DNA of 64,000 nucleotides from JANQIO01 sp043513815 (GTDB taxonomy: Bacteria > Pseudomonadota > Gammaproteobacteria > Pseudomonadales > Halieaceae), in assembly GCA_043513815.1 (NCBI GenBank), contig CP121313.1:2728001-2792000 (forward strand), in the 5' to 3' direction. A model generated the notes under the pieces. That model was not told the origin of the DNA. It did no database searches and saw only the letters and a list, made by a program, of their open reading frames with translations. Below are positions 42,930 through 51,143 of the stretch, in pieces. The translations under genes were made by a program, and so were the position numbers. How positions within the stretch are numbered: position 1 is the first letter of the stretch; every line of letters starts with the position of its first letter.

Positions 42930-43984
42930 TGCGGCGTGCGGTTCTGGCTTGCTGGCTGATGTTCGCCGCGGTCTCTGCGGCACAGCCTGACACCACCCCC
43001 GACTACCTCAGCTTCAAGACTGAGGACGAGGCCAATTCCACGGAGATCTACCGGGCCGCCAGTCCCGCCGTGGTGTATGTCACTAACGTTGCCCTCAAGC
43101 GCAGCCTCTTCAACCGCAACGTGCTGGAAGTTCCCCAGGGCAGCGGTTCGGGTTTCGTGTGGGACAAGAACGGCCTGGTGGTGACCAATTATCACGTGGT
43201 AGCCCGTGCCAACCGCCTGTTGGTGGAGCTGCATGACAACAGCAGCTGGGAGGCGCAGGTGATTGGCGTAGCGCCGGAAAAGGACCTGGCGGTACTGCGC
43301 ATAGAGGCGCCGGAGGAACTGCTGTTCCCACTGCCCCGTGGAGACTCCTCGGAGCTGGAAATTGGCCGCAAGGTGTTGGCCATCGGCAATCCTTTCGGTC
43401 TGGATACCACGCTCACCACCGGCGTGGTCAGCGCTCTGGGCCGGGAAATTCGCGCACCCAACAACCGCGTTATCCGCAACGTCATCCAGACTGATGCGGC
43501 GATCAATCCAGGCAACTCCGGGGGCCCGCTGCTTAACTCCCTGGGGCAATTGATCGGCGTAAACACCGCGATCTACAGCCCCTCGGGCGCCAGCGCGGGC
43601 ATTGGCTTTGCAATACCGGTGAACACAGTACTGGACGTGGTGCCGCAGCTCATCAGTTTTGGTCGGCTGTACCGCCCGGTGATCGGCATTGAGCTGGCCA
43701 GCGATCGCTGGGCACGTCGTTACCGCATTGAGGGCGTGCCGGTCGTCCGGGTATTCCCGGGAATGCCAGCGCACCGTGCCGGCGTGCGCGGCGCCTGGCG
43801 TAACTCGCGCGGTGAGATCGTGCTGGGTGACGTGATTACCGCCATCAACGGCCAGGCCATCAAATCCAGTGACGACTACCTGAGCTTTATGGAACAGCAG
43901 AAGCCGGGGGATGAAATCGTCGTCACCACGCGCCGCGACGGCGCGGAGCAGGAATTCAGGATTGTACTGGCAGAGCCTCAGTAA
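42929..43984 (+). CDS. HtrA/DegS-type serine protease with PDZ domain
   Basis: A 351-residue S1C protease. The triad is His89 (VTNYHVVA), Asp119 (EKDLAVL) and Ser197 (GNSGGPLL). A single PDZ domain covers about 250-345 (GVPVVRVFPGMPAHRAGVRG, LGDVITAINGQAI). The hydrophobic N-terminus (CWLMFAAVSAAQP) is a signal peptide rather than a clear anchor, so it is probably periplasmic. It is coupled to the DUF1499 gene. DegS-type proteases cut anti-sigma factors; whether this is so here is unknown. Confidence 0.88.
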   Translation: MRRAVLACWLMFAAVSAAQPDTTPDYLSFKTEDEANSTEIYRAASPAVVYVTNVALKRSLFNRNVLEVPQGSGSGFVWDKNGLVVTNYHVVARANRLLVELHDNSSWEAQVIGVAPEKDLAVLRIEAPEELLFPLPRGDSSELEIGRKVLAIGNPFGLDTTLTTGVVSALGREIRAPNNRVIRNVIQTDAAINPGNSGGPLLNSLGQLIGVNTAIYSPSGASAGIGFAIPVNTVLDVVPQLISFGRLYRPVIGIELASDRWARRYRIEGVPVVRVFPGMPAHRAGVRGAWRNSRGEIVLGDVITAINGQAIKSSDDYLSFMEQQKPGDEIVVTTRRDGAEQEFRIVLAEPQ

Positions 43985-45146
43985 ACTGCTTGATGCGCTT
44001 GCAGGCCCGCTTGAGCACGTGGCGGGGCTGCGCCAGACCCACCCGCACATAGCTGCGTGTGCTGGGTCCGAAGGCATCACCGGGCACGACTGACACCAGC
44101 TCCGCTTCGAGCAGGGCATGGGCGAATTGCCGTCCATCCATACCGGTGCCCTCGACGTCGCACATCACAAACATGCCCGCCTTTGGCTGGTGGCAGTGTA
44201 GGCCGGGCAGCTTGCCCAGCTTTCTGACCACATACTCGGCTCGCTCAGCGTATTCCTGGCGCATCTGCGCGACATACTCCTGGTCGTTTTCCAGCGCAAA
44301 GGCGCTGGCGTCCTGGAGAAACTGGGGGCAGCCAAACAGGGTGGCCCCGGCGTGAAAGCCGAGCTTTTCAATCAGCGTTTCCGGCGCCACCACCCAGCCG
44401 ATGCGCCAACCGCTCATGGCATGGGATTTCGACAAGCCGTCTACCATCACCACGTTGTCCAGGTGCTCGATGCTGGCGCGCAGGGAACGGTGGTGGCCGG
44501 AATAGGTGAACATGGAGTACACCTCATCGCACACCAGCCACACGTTGCGTTCGCGACAGAACGCCGCCAGTTCGGCGAGCTCCCCGCGGCTGATAATGCT
44601 ACCGGTGGGGTTGCCCGGCGTATTGACGAAGACCACCCGTGTGCGTTCGTTGACTGCCGCCTTCATCGCTTCCATGTCGAGCGCAAAATCTTCTTTGGCC
44701 AGTAACGGCACCGCCACGACTTTGGCATCGATGGCGGCCATGATCGGCGGATAGCCGACATACATGGGCTCCGGAATCACCACTTCGTCGCCGGCATTCA
44801 ACAGGCAGCTCATCACCGAGTACAGGGCATTGGTCGCGCCGGGGAAAATCGCCACCTCTGCCGGCGTGCAGGGGTGGGGAGAGGTAGCGGTTTCCAGGTC
44901 GGCCACCGCGCGCCGCAGCTTCATCTCACCGAGCGCAGGTGAATAGTGGGTGCGTCCCACCCGCAGGTGGCTAACAGCATTGTCGATAATGGGCTCGGGG
45001 GTGCGAAAGTCCGGATCTCCGACGCACAGCAGGATGACATCTTCGCCGTTATTCTTCATGGCGACAGCGCGGTCGTGGGTCTCCCAGGCGCCGTTGTCCT
45101 GGTGGGTCAAACGTTCGATCTGGTGACTGAAGCGGGGTTCAAACAT
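43956..45146 (-). CDS. PLP-dependent aminotransferase, class I/II
   Basis: A 396-residue fold-type I aminotransferase. The PLP lysine is in DGLSKSHAMSGWRIGW (about 234-249), NTPGNPTG (about 170-177) is the substrate-carboxylate-binding block, and the arginine near the end in SYVRVGLAQP is also present. It resembles aspartate/alanine-type enzymes; the substrate cannot be told. Its 3' end overlaps the convergent protease gene by 29 bases. Confidence 0.88.
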   Translation of the reverse strand: MFEPRFSHQIERLTHQDNGAWETHDRAVAMKNNGEDVILLCVGDPDFRTPEPIIDNAVSHLRVGRTHYSPALGEMKLRRAVADLETATSPHPCTPAEVAIFPGATNALYSVMSCLLNAGDEVVIPEPMYVGYPPIMAAIDAKVVAVPLLAKEDFALDMEAMKAAVNERTRVVFVNTPGNPTGSIISRGELAELAAFCRERNVWLVCDEVYSMFTYSGHHRSLRASIEHLDNVVMVDGLSKSHAMSGWRIGWVVAPETLIEKLGFHAGATLFGCPQFLQDASAFALENDQEYVAQMRQEYAERAEYVVRKLGKLPGLHCHQPKAGMFVMCDVEGTGMDGRQFAHALLEAELVSVVPGDAFGPSTRSYVRVGLAQPRHVLKRACKRIKQFTEALPVQS

Positions 45147-45190
45147 GGGGCAATCTGGTTACCAAAGGCAAGGCGCTACGAAACGGCCGG

Positions 45191-45931
45191 CTAGGATAAC
45201 GTACCACCGTCCACACGAACATCCTCCCCGTTGATATGACTGCCATCTTCCGAGGCCAGCATGGCAATGACGCCTGCCACCACCTCTGGCCCTTTCGGGC
45301 CATCCAGTGAGCTGATGCGCGTCAGCTGCTCCCGGCTGGGCATGTCTGGCATGGCCGGCGCTTTGGTCATCGGTGTCTGGATATCACCGGGGCAGACGCA
45401 GTTGGCACGCACGCCCTCCTTGGCATATTCGACAGCAATGGACCGGGTCATCGCCAGCACCGCGCCCTTGCTGGCGGCGTAGGCGGCACCCCAGTGCAGC
45501 CCGGCGAGGCCTGCTGTTGAAGCGGCATTGACAATACTGCCGCCGGAGGCCTGCAGGTGGGGAATCGCCGCCCGGTTGATGAAAAAGGTTCCGTTGAGGT
45601 TGATGCCCAGCACCTGCGACCAGCTTTCGGCGGTGGTTTCATGAAAGCGCTCGAAACGCAGAATACCGGCCATGTGCACCAGGGCATACAGGCTGCCCAA
45701 CTGCTGGACACAGGCCGCCACGCAGGCCTCGGCCGCGGCCTCATCGCTCACGTCGCAGGCGTGGGCAACGGCGCCACCACCAATCTCCTCGACGGTGCGC
45801 TGGGCGGCCTCAAGGTCCAGGTCAGCGCAGAATACCGCCGCACCTTCCTGGGCCAGCCGCCTGGCGGTGGCCTGGCCAATACCACTGCCGGCGCCGGTCA
45901 CCAGTGCTACCCGGTTTTCGAATCGCTGCAT
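45191..45931 (-). CDS. SDR-family oxidoreductase
   Basis: A 246-residue short-chain dehydrogenase with TGAGSGIG (12-19), a Ser/Tyr/Lys triad in NAASTAGLAG and YAASKGAVLAM, and Asp in FCADLDLEAAQ, which favours NAD. In place of the usual NNAG it has VHMAG (about 86-90), a slight deviation. AGGGGA precedes the ATG. The aminotransferase gene follows 44 bases downstream on the same strand. Confidence 0.86.
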   Translation of the reverse strand: MQRFENRVALVTGAGSGIGQATARRLAQEGAAVFCADLDLEAAQRTVEEIGGGAVAHACDVSDEAAAEACVAACVQQLGSLYALVHMAGILRFERFHETTAESWSQVLGINLNGTFFINRAAIPHLQASGGSIVNAASTAGLAGLHWGAAYAASKGAVLAMTRSIAVEYAKEGVRANCVCPGDIQTPMTKAPAMPDMPSREQLTRISSLDGPKGPEVVAGVIAMLASEDGSHINGEDVRVDGGTLS

Positions 45932-45973
45932 ACATTTCCCCTAAAATCGTTCAAGTCCTGGCGCGAGAATACG

Positions 45974-46196
45974 TCAGGACAGCGCGGTGGCAAGATAATC
46001 GAGCGCGAGTCGCGTGCGATGGGGCAGGAATTTGCGGCTGGGGTACAACATCCACAACCCGACATCGAATTCCCCCGGCACTGACATCCCAGTGCGGATA
46101 CAGGTCGACGAGTACACCGCTGGCCAGGGCATCCGCCGCTGCAAAGCTGTAGGGCCTGGCCACGGCCACATAGACATGATGGTTATCGAGATTCAT
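45974..46196 (-). pseudogene. Remnant of a LysR-family regulator gene
   Basis: From ATG 46196 the frame reads MNLDNHHVYVAVARPYSFAA, like a LysR N-terminal helix-turn-helix, then runs directly into ALASGVLVDLYPHWDVS, which belongs to the LysR C-terminal effector domain. A frameshift then leads to VPGEFDVGLWMLYPSRKFLP and LDYLATALS-stop (45974). About 220 residues of the middle are missing. It was once divergent from the SDR gene at 46292. Confidence 0.7.
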
Positions 46197-46291
46197 TGCT
46201 GCAAGTTATGCCTTGGCCTAATGATCAATCGACTATTTAAACATTCTACCGCAGCTATTAATGTGGCCTTCACCAGACCGGAGGAACAACC

Positions 46292-47059
46292 ATGTTCAGA
46301 GGTAATTCAGTCTTAGTCACCGGGGCAAGCCGGGGAATCGGTGCGGCGACAGCGCAGCATTTCGCGGAGCTGGGCGCCAGTGTCACCCTGTTCGCCCGCG
46401 ACCAGGCGCGGGTGATGGCGCTCGCCGAGCAGATCAACGCCCGCGCACCTGACACGGCACTGGCCGTAACCGGCGATATCACCGCCTACAGCGATGTCGA
46501 GCGCGCCTGCGCAGAGGCCGTCCAACGCTTCGGTGCACTGGATATTCTCGTCAACAACGCCGGCATCATCGACCCTATTGCGCGTATTGAAGACAGTGAC
46601 CCCGAGGCCTGGGGAAGAGTCATCGATGTAAACCTCAAGGGCGTTTACCACGCTTACCGGGCCGCCATACCCCACATGCTGGCGCAAGGCAGCGGTATCA
46701 TCGTCAACCTGAGCTCAGGGGCGGCGACCGGGGCTCTGGAGGGCTGGAGCCACTACTGCGCCAGCAAGGCGGCCGTTCTTGCACTGACGCGCTGTGGCCA
46801 CAAGGAGTTTGGCGAGCAGGGCCTGCGCGTTGTTGGCTTGAGCCCCGGCACAGTGATCTCCGACATGCAGGACAGCATTCGCGCCAGCGGCATCAACCCG
46901 GTCAGCCAGCTGGATGCGTCTGCGCACATCCCTGCCGAGTGGGCAGCCCGCGCCATTGCCTACCTGTGTAGCGATGAAGGCGCGGAGTTCGCGGGCCAGG
47001 ATTTCAGCATCAAGACCAATGCAGGCCGCGCACGCGTCGGACTGCCGCCGGCGCAATAA
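46292..47059 (+). CDS. SDR-family oxidoreductase (FabG-like)
   Basis: A 255-residue short-chain dehydrogenase. The motifs TGASRGIG (about 10-17), NNAG (about 88-91), NLSSGAATGAL with the catalytic Ser, and YCASKAAVLAL with Tyr and Lys are all intact. After the second strand it has FARDQARV, an Arg-containing site that suggests NADP. GGAGG lies upstream of the start. A decayed LysR gene sits divergently upstream. Confidence 0.87.
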   Translation: MFRGNSVLVTGASRGIGAATAQHFAELGASVTLFARDQARVMALAEQINARAPDTALAVTGDITAYSDVERACAEAVQRFGALDILVNNAGIIDPIARIEDSDPEAWGRVIDVNLKGVYHAYRAAIPHMLAQGSGIIVNLSSGAATGALEGWSHYCASKAAVLALTRCGHKEFGEQGLRVVGLSPGTVISDMQDSIRASGINPVSQLDASAHIPAEWAARAIAYLCSDEGAEFAGQDFSIKTNAGRARVGLPPAQ

Positions 47060-47096
47060 CTAGCCCGCAGCAAGCGCTGCAGCTCTGCCGCCGCGA

Positions 47097-48101
47097 CTAC
47101 TGCCTTTCGAACACGGCGGCGGCCCCCAACTCCTGGCCGTCCATACCACCTTCCAGCACCCGCTGGTAGAAGTCACGCAGGGTGTCCTCGCCAAATTCCG
47201 GTGTGGCGTCGGCATCGTAGCGACCCGCATGCTCGTCCCAGACCAGCATCGATTCGGTGGCATAGTAGTGACCGATACGAGCGAATTCAGCCTTGTCTCG
47301 GGCGGCGCGACTCACCCTACCCAACACATCCAGCAGCCCGGCAATGCGGACCAGTAGTTGCGGCGATATTTTCCTGAAGCGTGGCCGCTTGCCCGCGAGC
47401 TCACTGAGCATTTCGCCCTGCTGCCGCGGCGTCAGCGCCGGCCCCGGCCCACCCACCGGTGCTATGACATTGTGATAGGAGGCATCGCTCACACAGGCCA
47501 CCATAAAGCGAGCCAGGTCTGCCTCGGAGATGGGCTTACAGGCCGTCAACTCGCCGTCGCCGAACACCATAAACGGCTTGCCGCGCTTCACGCGCTCCAC
47601 TTGCCCCGCCAGCGATTTGAAGAACGCCGTCGGCCGCACGATGGTGTAACGCAGACCGCTTTCCCTGAGGATCGTTTCGAATTCCAGCTTGGCCTGCTGA
47701 AAGGCCAACCGCGGTTTCTGCACACAGATGGCAGACAACAGAATGAAGTGCGCGTCGCAGGCGTGGGCTATTTCCAACAGGTTCAGGTTGGCATCGCGGT
47801 CGACGCGCAGCGCATCATCCGCGCTACCATCGCGGCTGGCGATACAGGAGACCACCACATCAAAGTGTTCACCACGCAGTGCCTTGCGCAATGAGCCGGT
47901 ATTACAGACATCAGCAGTTCTCAGTTCTGCGCCGGCAAGGGATTCCTGAACCAGGGGGTCTGCCACCAGGCGGCGCACCAGCGCCACAGCGTGATGGCCT
48001 TGCGCCAGCAGCTCGCGGACCACAGCGCGACCAATGTAGCCGGTGGCACCGGCTACCAACACCCGTTTGCTGCTACTCCCTGCGTGAAGATCAGACGCCA
48101 T
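47097..48101 (-). CDS. bciA: Divinyl chlorophyllide a 8-vinyl-reductase
   Basis: Reduces the 8-vinyl group of divinyl (proto)chlorophyllide to ethyl, a step in bacteriochlorophyll a synthesis, using NADPH. The 334-residue atypical SDR has GATGYIG at 18-24. Along its length it follows plant DVR and bacterial BciA: SCIASRDG, LLSAICVQKPRLAFQQAKLE (around residue 140-160), VRPTAFFKSLAGQVE, VFGDGELTACKPISEADLA, GGPGPALTPRQQGEML, and IGHYYATESMLVWD. It follows the alanine/sodium symporter gene by 27 bases and may share its transcript. It lies 32 kb from the puc operon. Confidence 0.93.
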   Translation of the reverse strand: MASDLHAGSSSKRVLVAGATGYIGRAVVRELLAQGHHAVALVRRLVADPLVQESLAGAELRTADVCNTGSLRKALRGEHFDVVVSCIASRDGSADDALRVDRDANLNLLEIAHACDAHFILLSAICVQKPRLAFQQAKLEFETILRESGLRYTIVRPTAFFKSLAGQVERVKRGKPFMVFGDGELTACKPISEADLARFMVACVSDASYHNVIAPVGGPGPALTPRQQGEMLSELAGKRPRFRKISPQLLVRIAGLLDVLGRVSRAARDKAEFARIGHYYATESMLVWDEHAGRYDADATPEFGEDTLRDFYQRVLEGGMDGQELGAAAVFERQ

Positions 48102-48128
48102 GTGCGGAGAGTAACGCGGCTGGATCGA

Positions 48129-49517
48129 TCAGTCGCGCCAGGCCGTCGGGTCGATATCCAGGTCCGCCCACTGGGCGGGATCGAGCTCGGGCACGGCCAC
48201 CTGTGTGCGCTGGGTGTCGAAGTCTTTCAACAGCCGGAAAGCGATAGGGATCAGCAGGCCCAGTGCCGCCAGGTTGACCACGCCCAACAGGCCCATGGTC
48301 AGATCGATAAACCCGAACACCGTGCCCAGGTTCTGCATCGAGCCCCACATTACCAACACCAGCACCGCCACTCTGAAGACATTGAAAAGAGTCTGGTTCT
48401 CTTCGCTGAAATAGTTGAGGCTGTTCTCGCCGAGGTAGTAGTTGTACATGATGGAACTGAAGGAGAAGAGCAGCAACGCGATGCTGACGAAGCCCTCACC
48501 CCAGGCGCCAACATGGTCACCCAGGGCTGCCTGGGTCAGCGCCACACCGTTAACGCCGGCGGCGCCAGGCTGGTAGGCATCCGACAGCAGAATGATGACC
48601 GCCGTGCAGGTGCAGAGGATCAGGGTATCGATGAACACACTCAGCGACTGCACCATGCCCTGGTGGGCCGGGTGCGGCACATAGGCCACGGCAGCGACAT
48701 TGGGCGCGCTACCCAGGCCCGCCTCGTTGCTGAACAGGCCGCGCTTGACGCCCTGCATCACCACCGCCGCAAAGCCGCCGCCGACCACCTGTTCAAAACC
48801 AAACGCCGACTTCACGATATAGGCAATCGCGGCAGGCACTTCAGTGATGTTTGTGACCAGAACATATAGCGCCACCAACACGTAGACAATCGCCATCAAA
48901 GGCACGACAAACTCCGCCACGTGGGCAATACGCTTGATACCGCCAAAGATGGTCACGCCGACCAGCACGGTGAGTAGCGCACCGGTCATCCAGACCGGCA
49001 CGCCGAAGGAGGCTTGCATGGATGTCGCAACGATAAAGGACTGCACTGCGTTGAAGCCAAAACCAAAGGTAATCAGTAGCAGGATGGAATAGAGCACCGC
49101 CATCCAGGGTTTCTTTAGGCCGTACTTGATGTAATAAGCAGGACCACCCCGGTACGTACCGTCGGGCTCCGACCGTTTGTAGAGCTGCGCCAGTGAACAC
49201 TCAAAAAAGCTGGTGGCCATGCCCATCAGTCCCACCAGCCACATCCAGAACACCGCTCCGGGTCCGCCCAGGGTAATTGCAACGGCAACACCGGCTATAT
49301 TGCCGCCACCGACACGGCCGGCGACACTGACCACCAGCGCCTGGAAAGAGGACAGGTGCCCCTCTTTCTCGTGCAGCCCGCGACGCAGCGAGCTGAACAT
49401 GGCGCCAAAGAAACGGAACTGCACAAAGCGGGAAGCCACGGTGAACCAGAGACCCAGTCCGACCAGCAGCACGATCAGCACATAGCTCCAGAGTAAATCA
49501 GTCAACGTCCCAATCAT
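48129..49517 (-). CDS. Sodium:alanine/glycine symporter (AGCS family)
   Basis: A 462-residue inner-membrane transporter with about 11 helices that brings in alanine or glycine with Na+. Family blocks are GRVGGGNIAGVAVAITLGGPG (about 67-87), GLFSNEAGLGSAPNVAA (about 260-276) and the C-terminal GFIDLTMGLLGVVNLAALG. The start codon abuts a REP-like inverted repeat at 49518, so its ribosome site would have to lie inside the repeat. bciA is directly downstream. Confidence 0.92.
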   Translation of the reverse strand: MIGTLTDLLWSYVLIVLLVGLGLWFTVASRFVQFRFFGAMFSSLRRGLHEKEGHLSSFQALVVSVAGRVGGGNIAGVAVAITLGGPGAVFWMWLVGLMGMATSFFECSLAQLYKRSEPDGTYRGGPAYYIKYGLKKPWMAVLYSILLLITFGFGFNAVQSFIVATSMQASFGVPVWMTGALLTVLVGVTIFGGIKRIAHVAEFVVPLMAIVYVLVALYVLVTNITEVPAAIAYIVKSAFGFEQVVGGGFAAVVMQGVKRGLFSNEAGLGSAPNVAAVAYVPHPAHQGMVQSLSVFIDTLILCTCTAVIILLSDAYQPGAAGVNGVALTQAALGDHVGAWGEGFVSIALLLFSFSSIMYNYYLGENSLNYFSEENQTLFNVFRVAVLVLVMWGSMQNLGTVFGFIDLTMGLLGVVNLAALGLLIPIAFRLLKDFDTQRTQVAVPELDPAQWADLDIDPTAWRD

Positions 49518-49593
49518 GGGGCCAGACCACGTTTTTGGCCGTTTATGGTGTCTCGCATAGCATCAAATCCCGTCAAAAACGTGGTCTGTCCCC
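49518..49593. repeat. REP-like inverted repeat between two transporter genes
   Basis: Arms at 49518-49537 and 49574-49593 are reverse complements at 19 of 20 positions (core CAGACCACGTTTTTG) with a 36-base centre. The left arm touches the start codon of the AGCS gene. Similar GGGG-CAGA-type palindromes are common REP elements in gammaproteobacteria. Confidence 0.75.
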
Positions 49594-49608
49594 GTTTGTT
49601 TGGTGTGT

Positions 49609-50964
49609 TTATTCGCTTACGCCGAAGTAGAAAATGATGGCGACTGCCGGCGGCACCACGTAGCGCACCAGCAGGTGCCAGATCTTGAAGAGCAGCGGGT
49701 GGGCGAACTCCAGCTCTTCGCTGCTGGACTCCCGGGACACGAACCAGCCCACGAACAGGGCGATAAACAGGCCGCCCAGTGGCAGCAGGATCTGGTTGGA
49801 GAAGAAGTCCATCACATCGTTGATCGTGCGGCCACCCAGCTTGATGTCTGCCAGCACGTTGTAGGACAGCGCGCTGATAACACTCAAAACGGCGACACTG
49901 CCCACCACCGCCATGGCACTCTTGTGGCGGGCAAAGCCGTGGTGGTCCTCCATCCAGGCGGTGACCGACTCGATCAACCCGACCATGGAGGTGATTCCAG
50001 CCACAGACAGCAGCAGGAAAAAGGCGATACTGAAAGCGTAGCCGCCGGGCATTTGCGCAAAGGCCACCGGCAATGTCTGGAAGATCAGACCAGCGCCGGC
50101 GGCGGGATCCAGCCCGTTGTGGAATACCGCCGGAAAAATCACCAGGCCTGCCAGCAGTGCCACCAGGGTATCGGCGATAACAATGATCAGCACCGACCCC
50201 GGAATTGAGACTGTTTTGGGGAGATAGGCACCAAACGTCATCATGCCGCCCATGGCCACACCGATGGAGAAGAAGGCCTGCCCCACAGCAATCAGGAAAA
50301 CCTCCGGCTTGAGGCGACTGAAATCGGGCTCGAACAGCCAGGTAAGTGCCTCGCTCATTCCACCCGCGAAAACATTGTAGATCGCCAGCAGCGCCAGCAG
50401 GCCGAACAGCACTGGCATCAGAATCATCACGGCCCGTTCGATACCGTCCTGCACGCCGGAGTAAATGATATAGCCGGTCACCGCCAGGCCAATCAGGGTC
50501 CAGAACAGCATGCCGGTAGGATCGGCCAGTACCGTGGCAAATTCCGCCTCGGCGATACCGCTGTCAAAACCGGTGAAGCCGGTGGTCACCGCCTTGAACA
50601 GGTACCACAGTACCCAGCCCACCACGACCGCATAGACAACCTCGATGGTGAATGCGGCCAGTAGCCCCATGTGCCCCACCACCTGCCAGCCCTTGTGGCG
50701 GCCTTCGGCGGCGGCCACGTTGCGCATGGCCAGCGGCGGGCTCATCTTGCCGCGCCGACCGACAAACAGCTCCGCAATCAAAATCGGTACGCCGATGACG
50801 AAGACGCAGGCGAGATAGACGAGGACAAATGCTGCCCCACCGTTCTCTCCTGCGACGTAGGGGAAACGCCAGATATTCCCAAGGCCGACGGCAAAGCCGA
50901 CCGACGCCATGAGGAATGCCCAACGTGATGACCAGTGTTCGTGGCTGCCGCCTGACAGGGCCAT
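49609..50964 (-). CDS. Sodium-dependent transporter, NSS family
   Basis: A 451-residue transporter of the neurotransmitter:sodium symporter family with about 12 helices. Helix 1 has the signature FAVGLGNIWRFPYVAGENGGAAFVLVY, seen at residues 23-50 in short form as GLGNIWRFPYVAGENGG, which forms the Na+ and substrate site. Helix 6 is AFFSIGVAMGGMMTFGAYLP. The substrate is probably an amino acid. The gene is flanked on each side by REP-like palindromes. Confidence 0.92.
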   Translation of the reverse strand: MALSGGSHEHWSSRWAFLMASVGFAVGLGNIWRFPYVAGENGGAAFVLVYLACVFVIGVPILIAELFVGRRGKMSPPLAMRNVAAAEGRHKGWQVVGHMGLLAAFTIEVVYAVVVGWVLWYLFKAVTTGFTGFDSGIAEAEFATVLADPTGMLFWTLIGLAVTGYIIYSGVQDGIERAVMILMPVLFGLLALLAIYNVFAGGMSEALTWLFEPDFSRLKPEVFLIAVGQAFFSIGVAMGGMMTFGAYLPKTVSIPGSVLIIVIADTLVALLAGLVIFPAVFHNGLDPAAGAGLIFQTLPVAFAQMPGGYAFSIAFFLLLSVAGITSMVGLIESVTAWMEDHHGFARHKSAMAVVGSVAVLSVISALSYNVLADIKLGGRTINDVMDFFSNQILLPLGGLFIALFVGWFVSRESSSEELEFAHPLLFKIWHLLVRYVVPPAVAIIFYFGVSE

Positions 50965-51066
50965 ATTATTATTCTCCCGTATTTGGTGGTCGAGGGTACT
51001 TGTTATTCAGACAGGAGTCTAAAAGGGCTCAGAACCCATTCCGCTCCAATGGCAGCCACAAGCCTT

Positions 51067-51107
51067 GGGGTCAGAGTAACATTTCAAAGAAATGTTACTC
51101 TGACCCC
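51067..51107. repeat. REP-like perfect palindrome
   Basis: Arms at 51067-51085 and 51089-51107 are perfect 19-bp reverse complements around AAA, with ends GGGGTCAGAG. On the plus strand GG and five T follow, but both neighbouring genes are on the minus strand, so it is not a terminator for them. Confidence 0.85.
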
Positions 51108-51143
51108 GGTTTTTATGGCTGCGTTTACTGCTTCATCCCTTTC

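Noticed and set aside
42728..44137. Minus-strand frame of 469 residues
   Set aside because: It lies fully antisense to the DUF1499 and HtrA-type genes, which have intact catalytic motifs. Its composition is that of a shadow frame.
51067..51112. Rho-independent terminator of the thiolase gene
   Set aside because: The T-run follows the stem on the plus strand, but thiolase is read on the minus strand.
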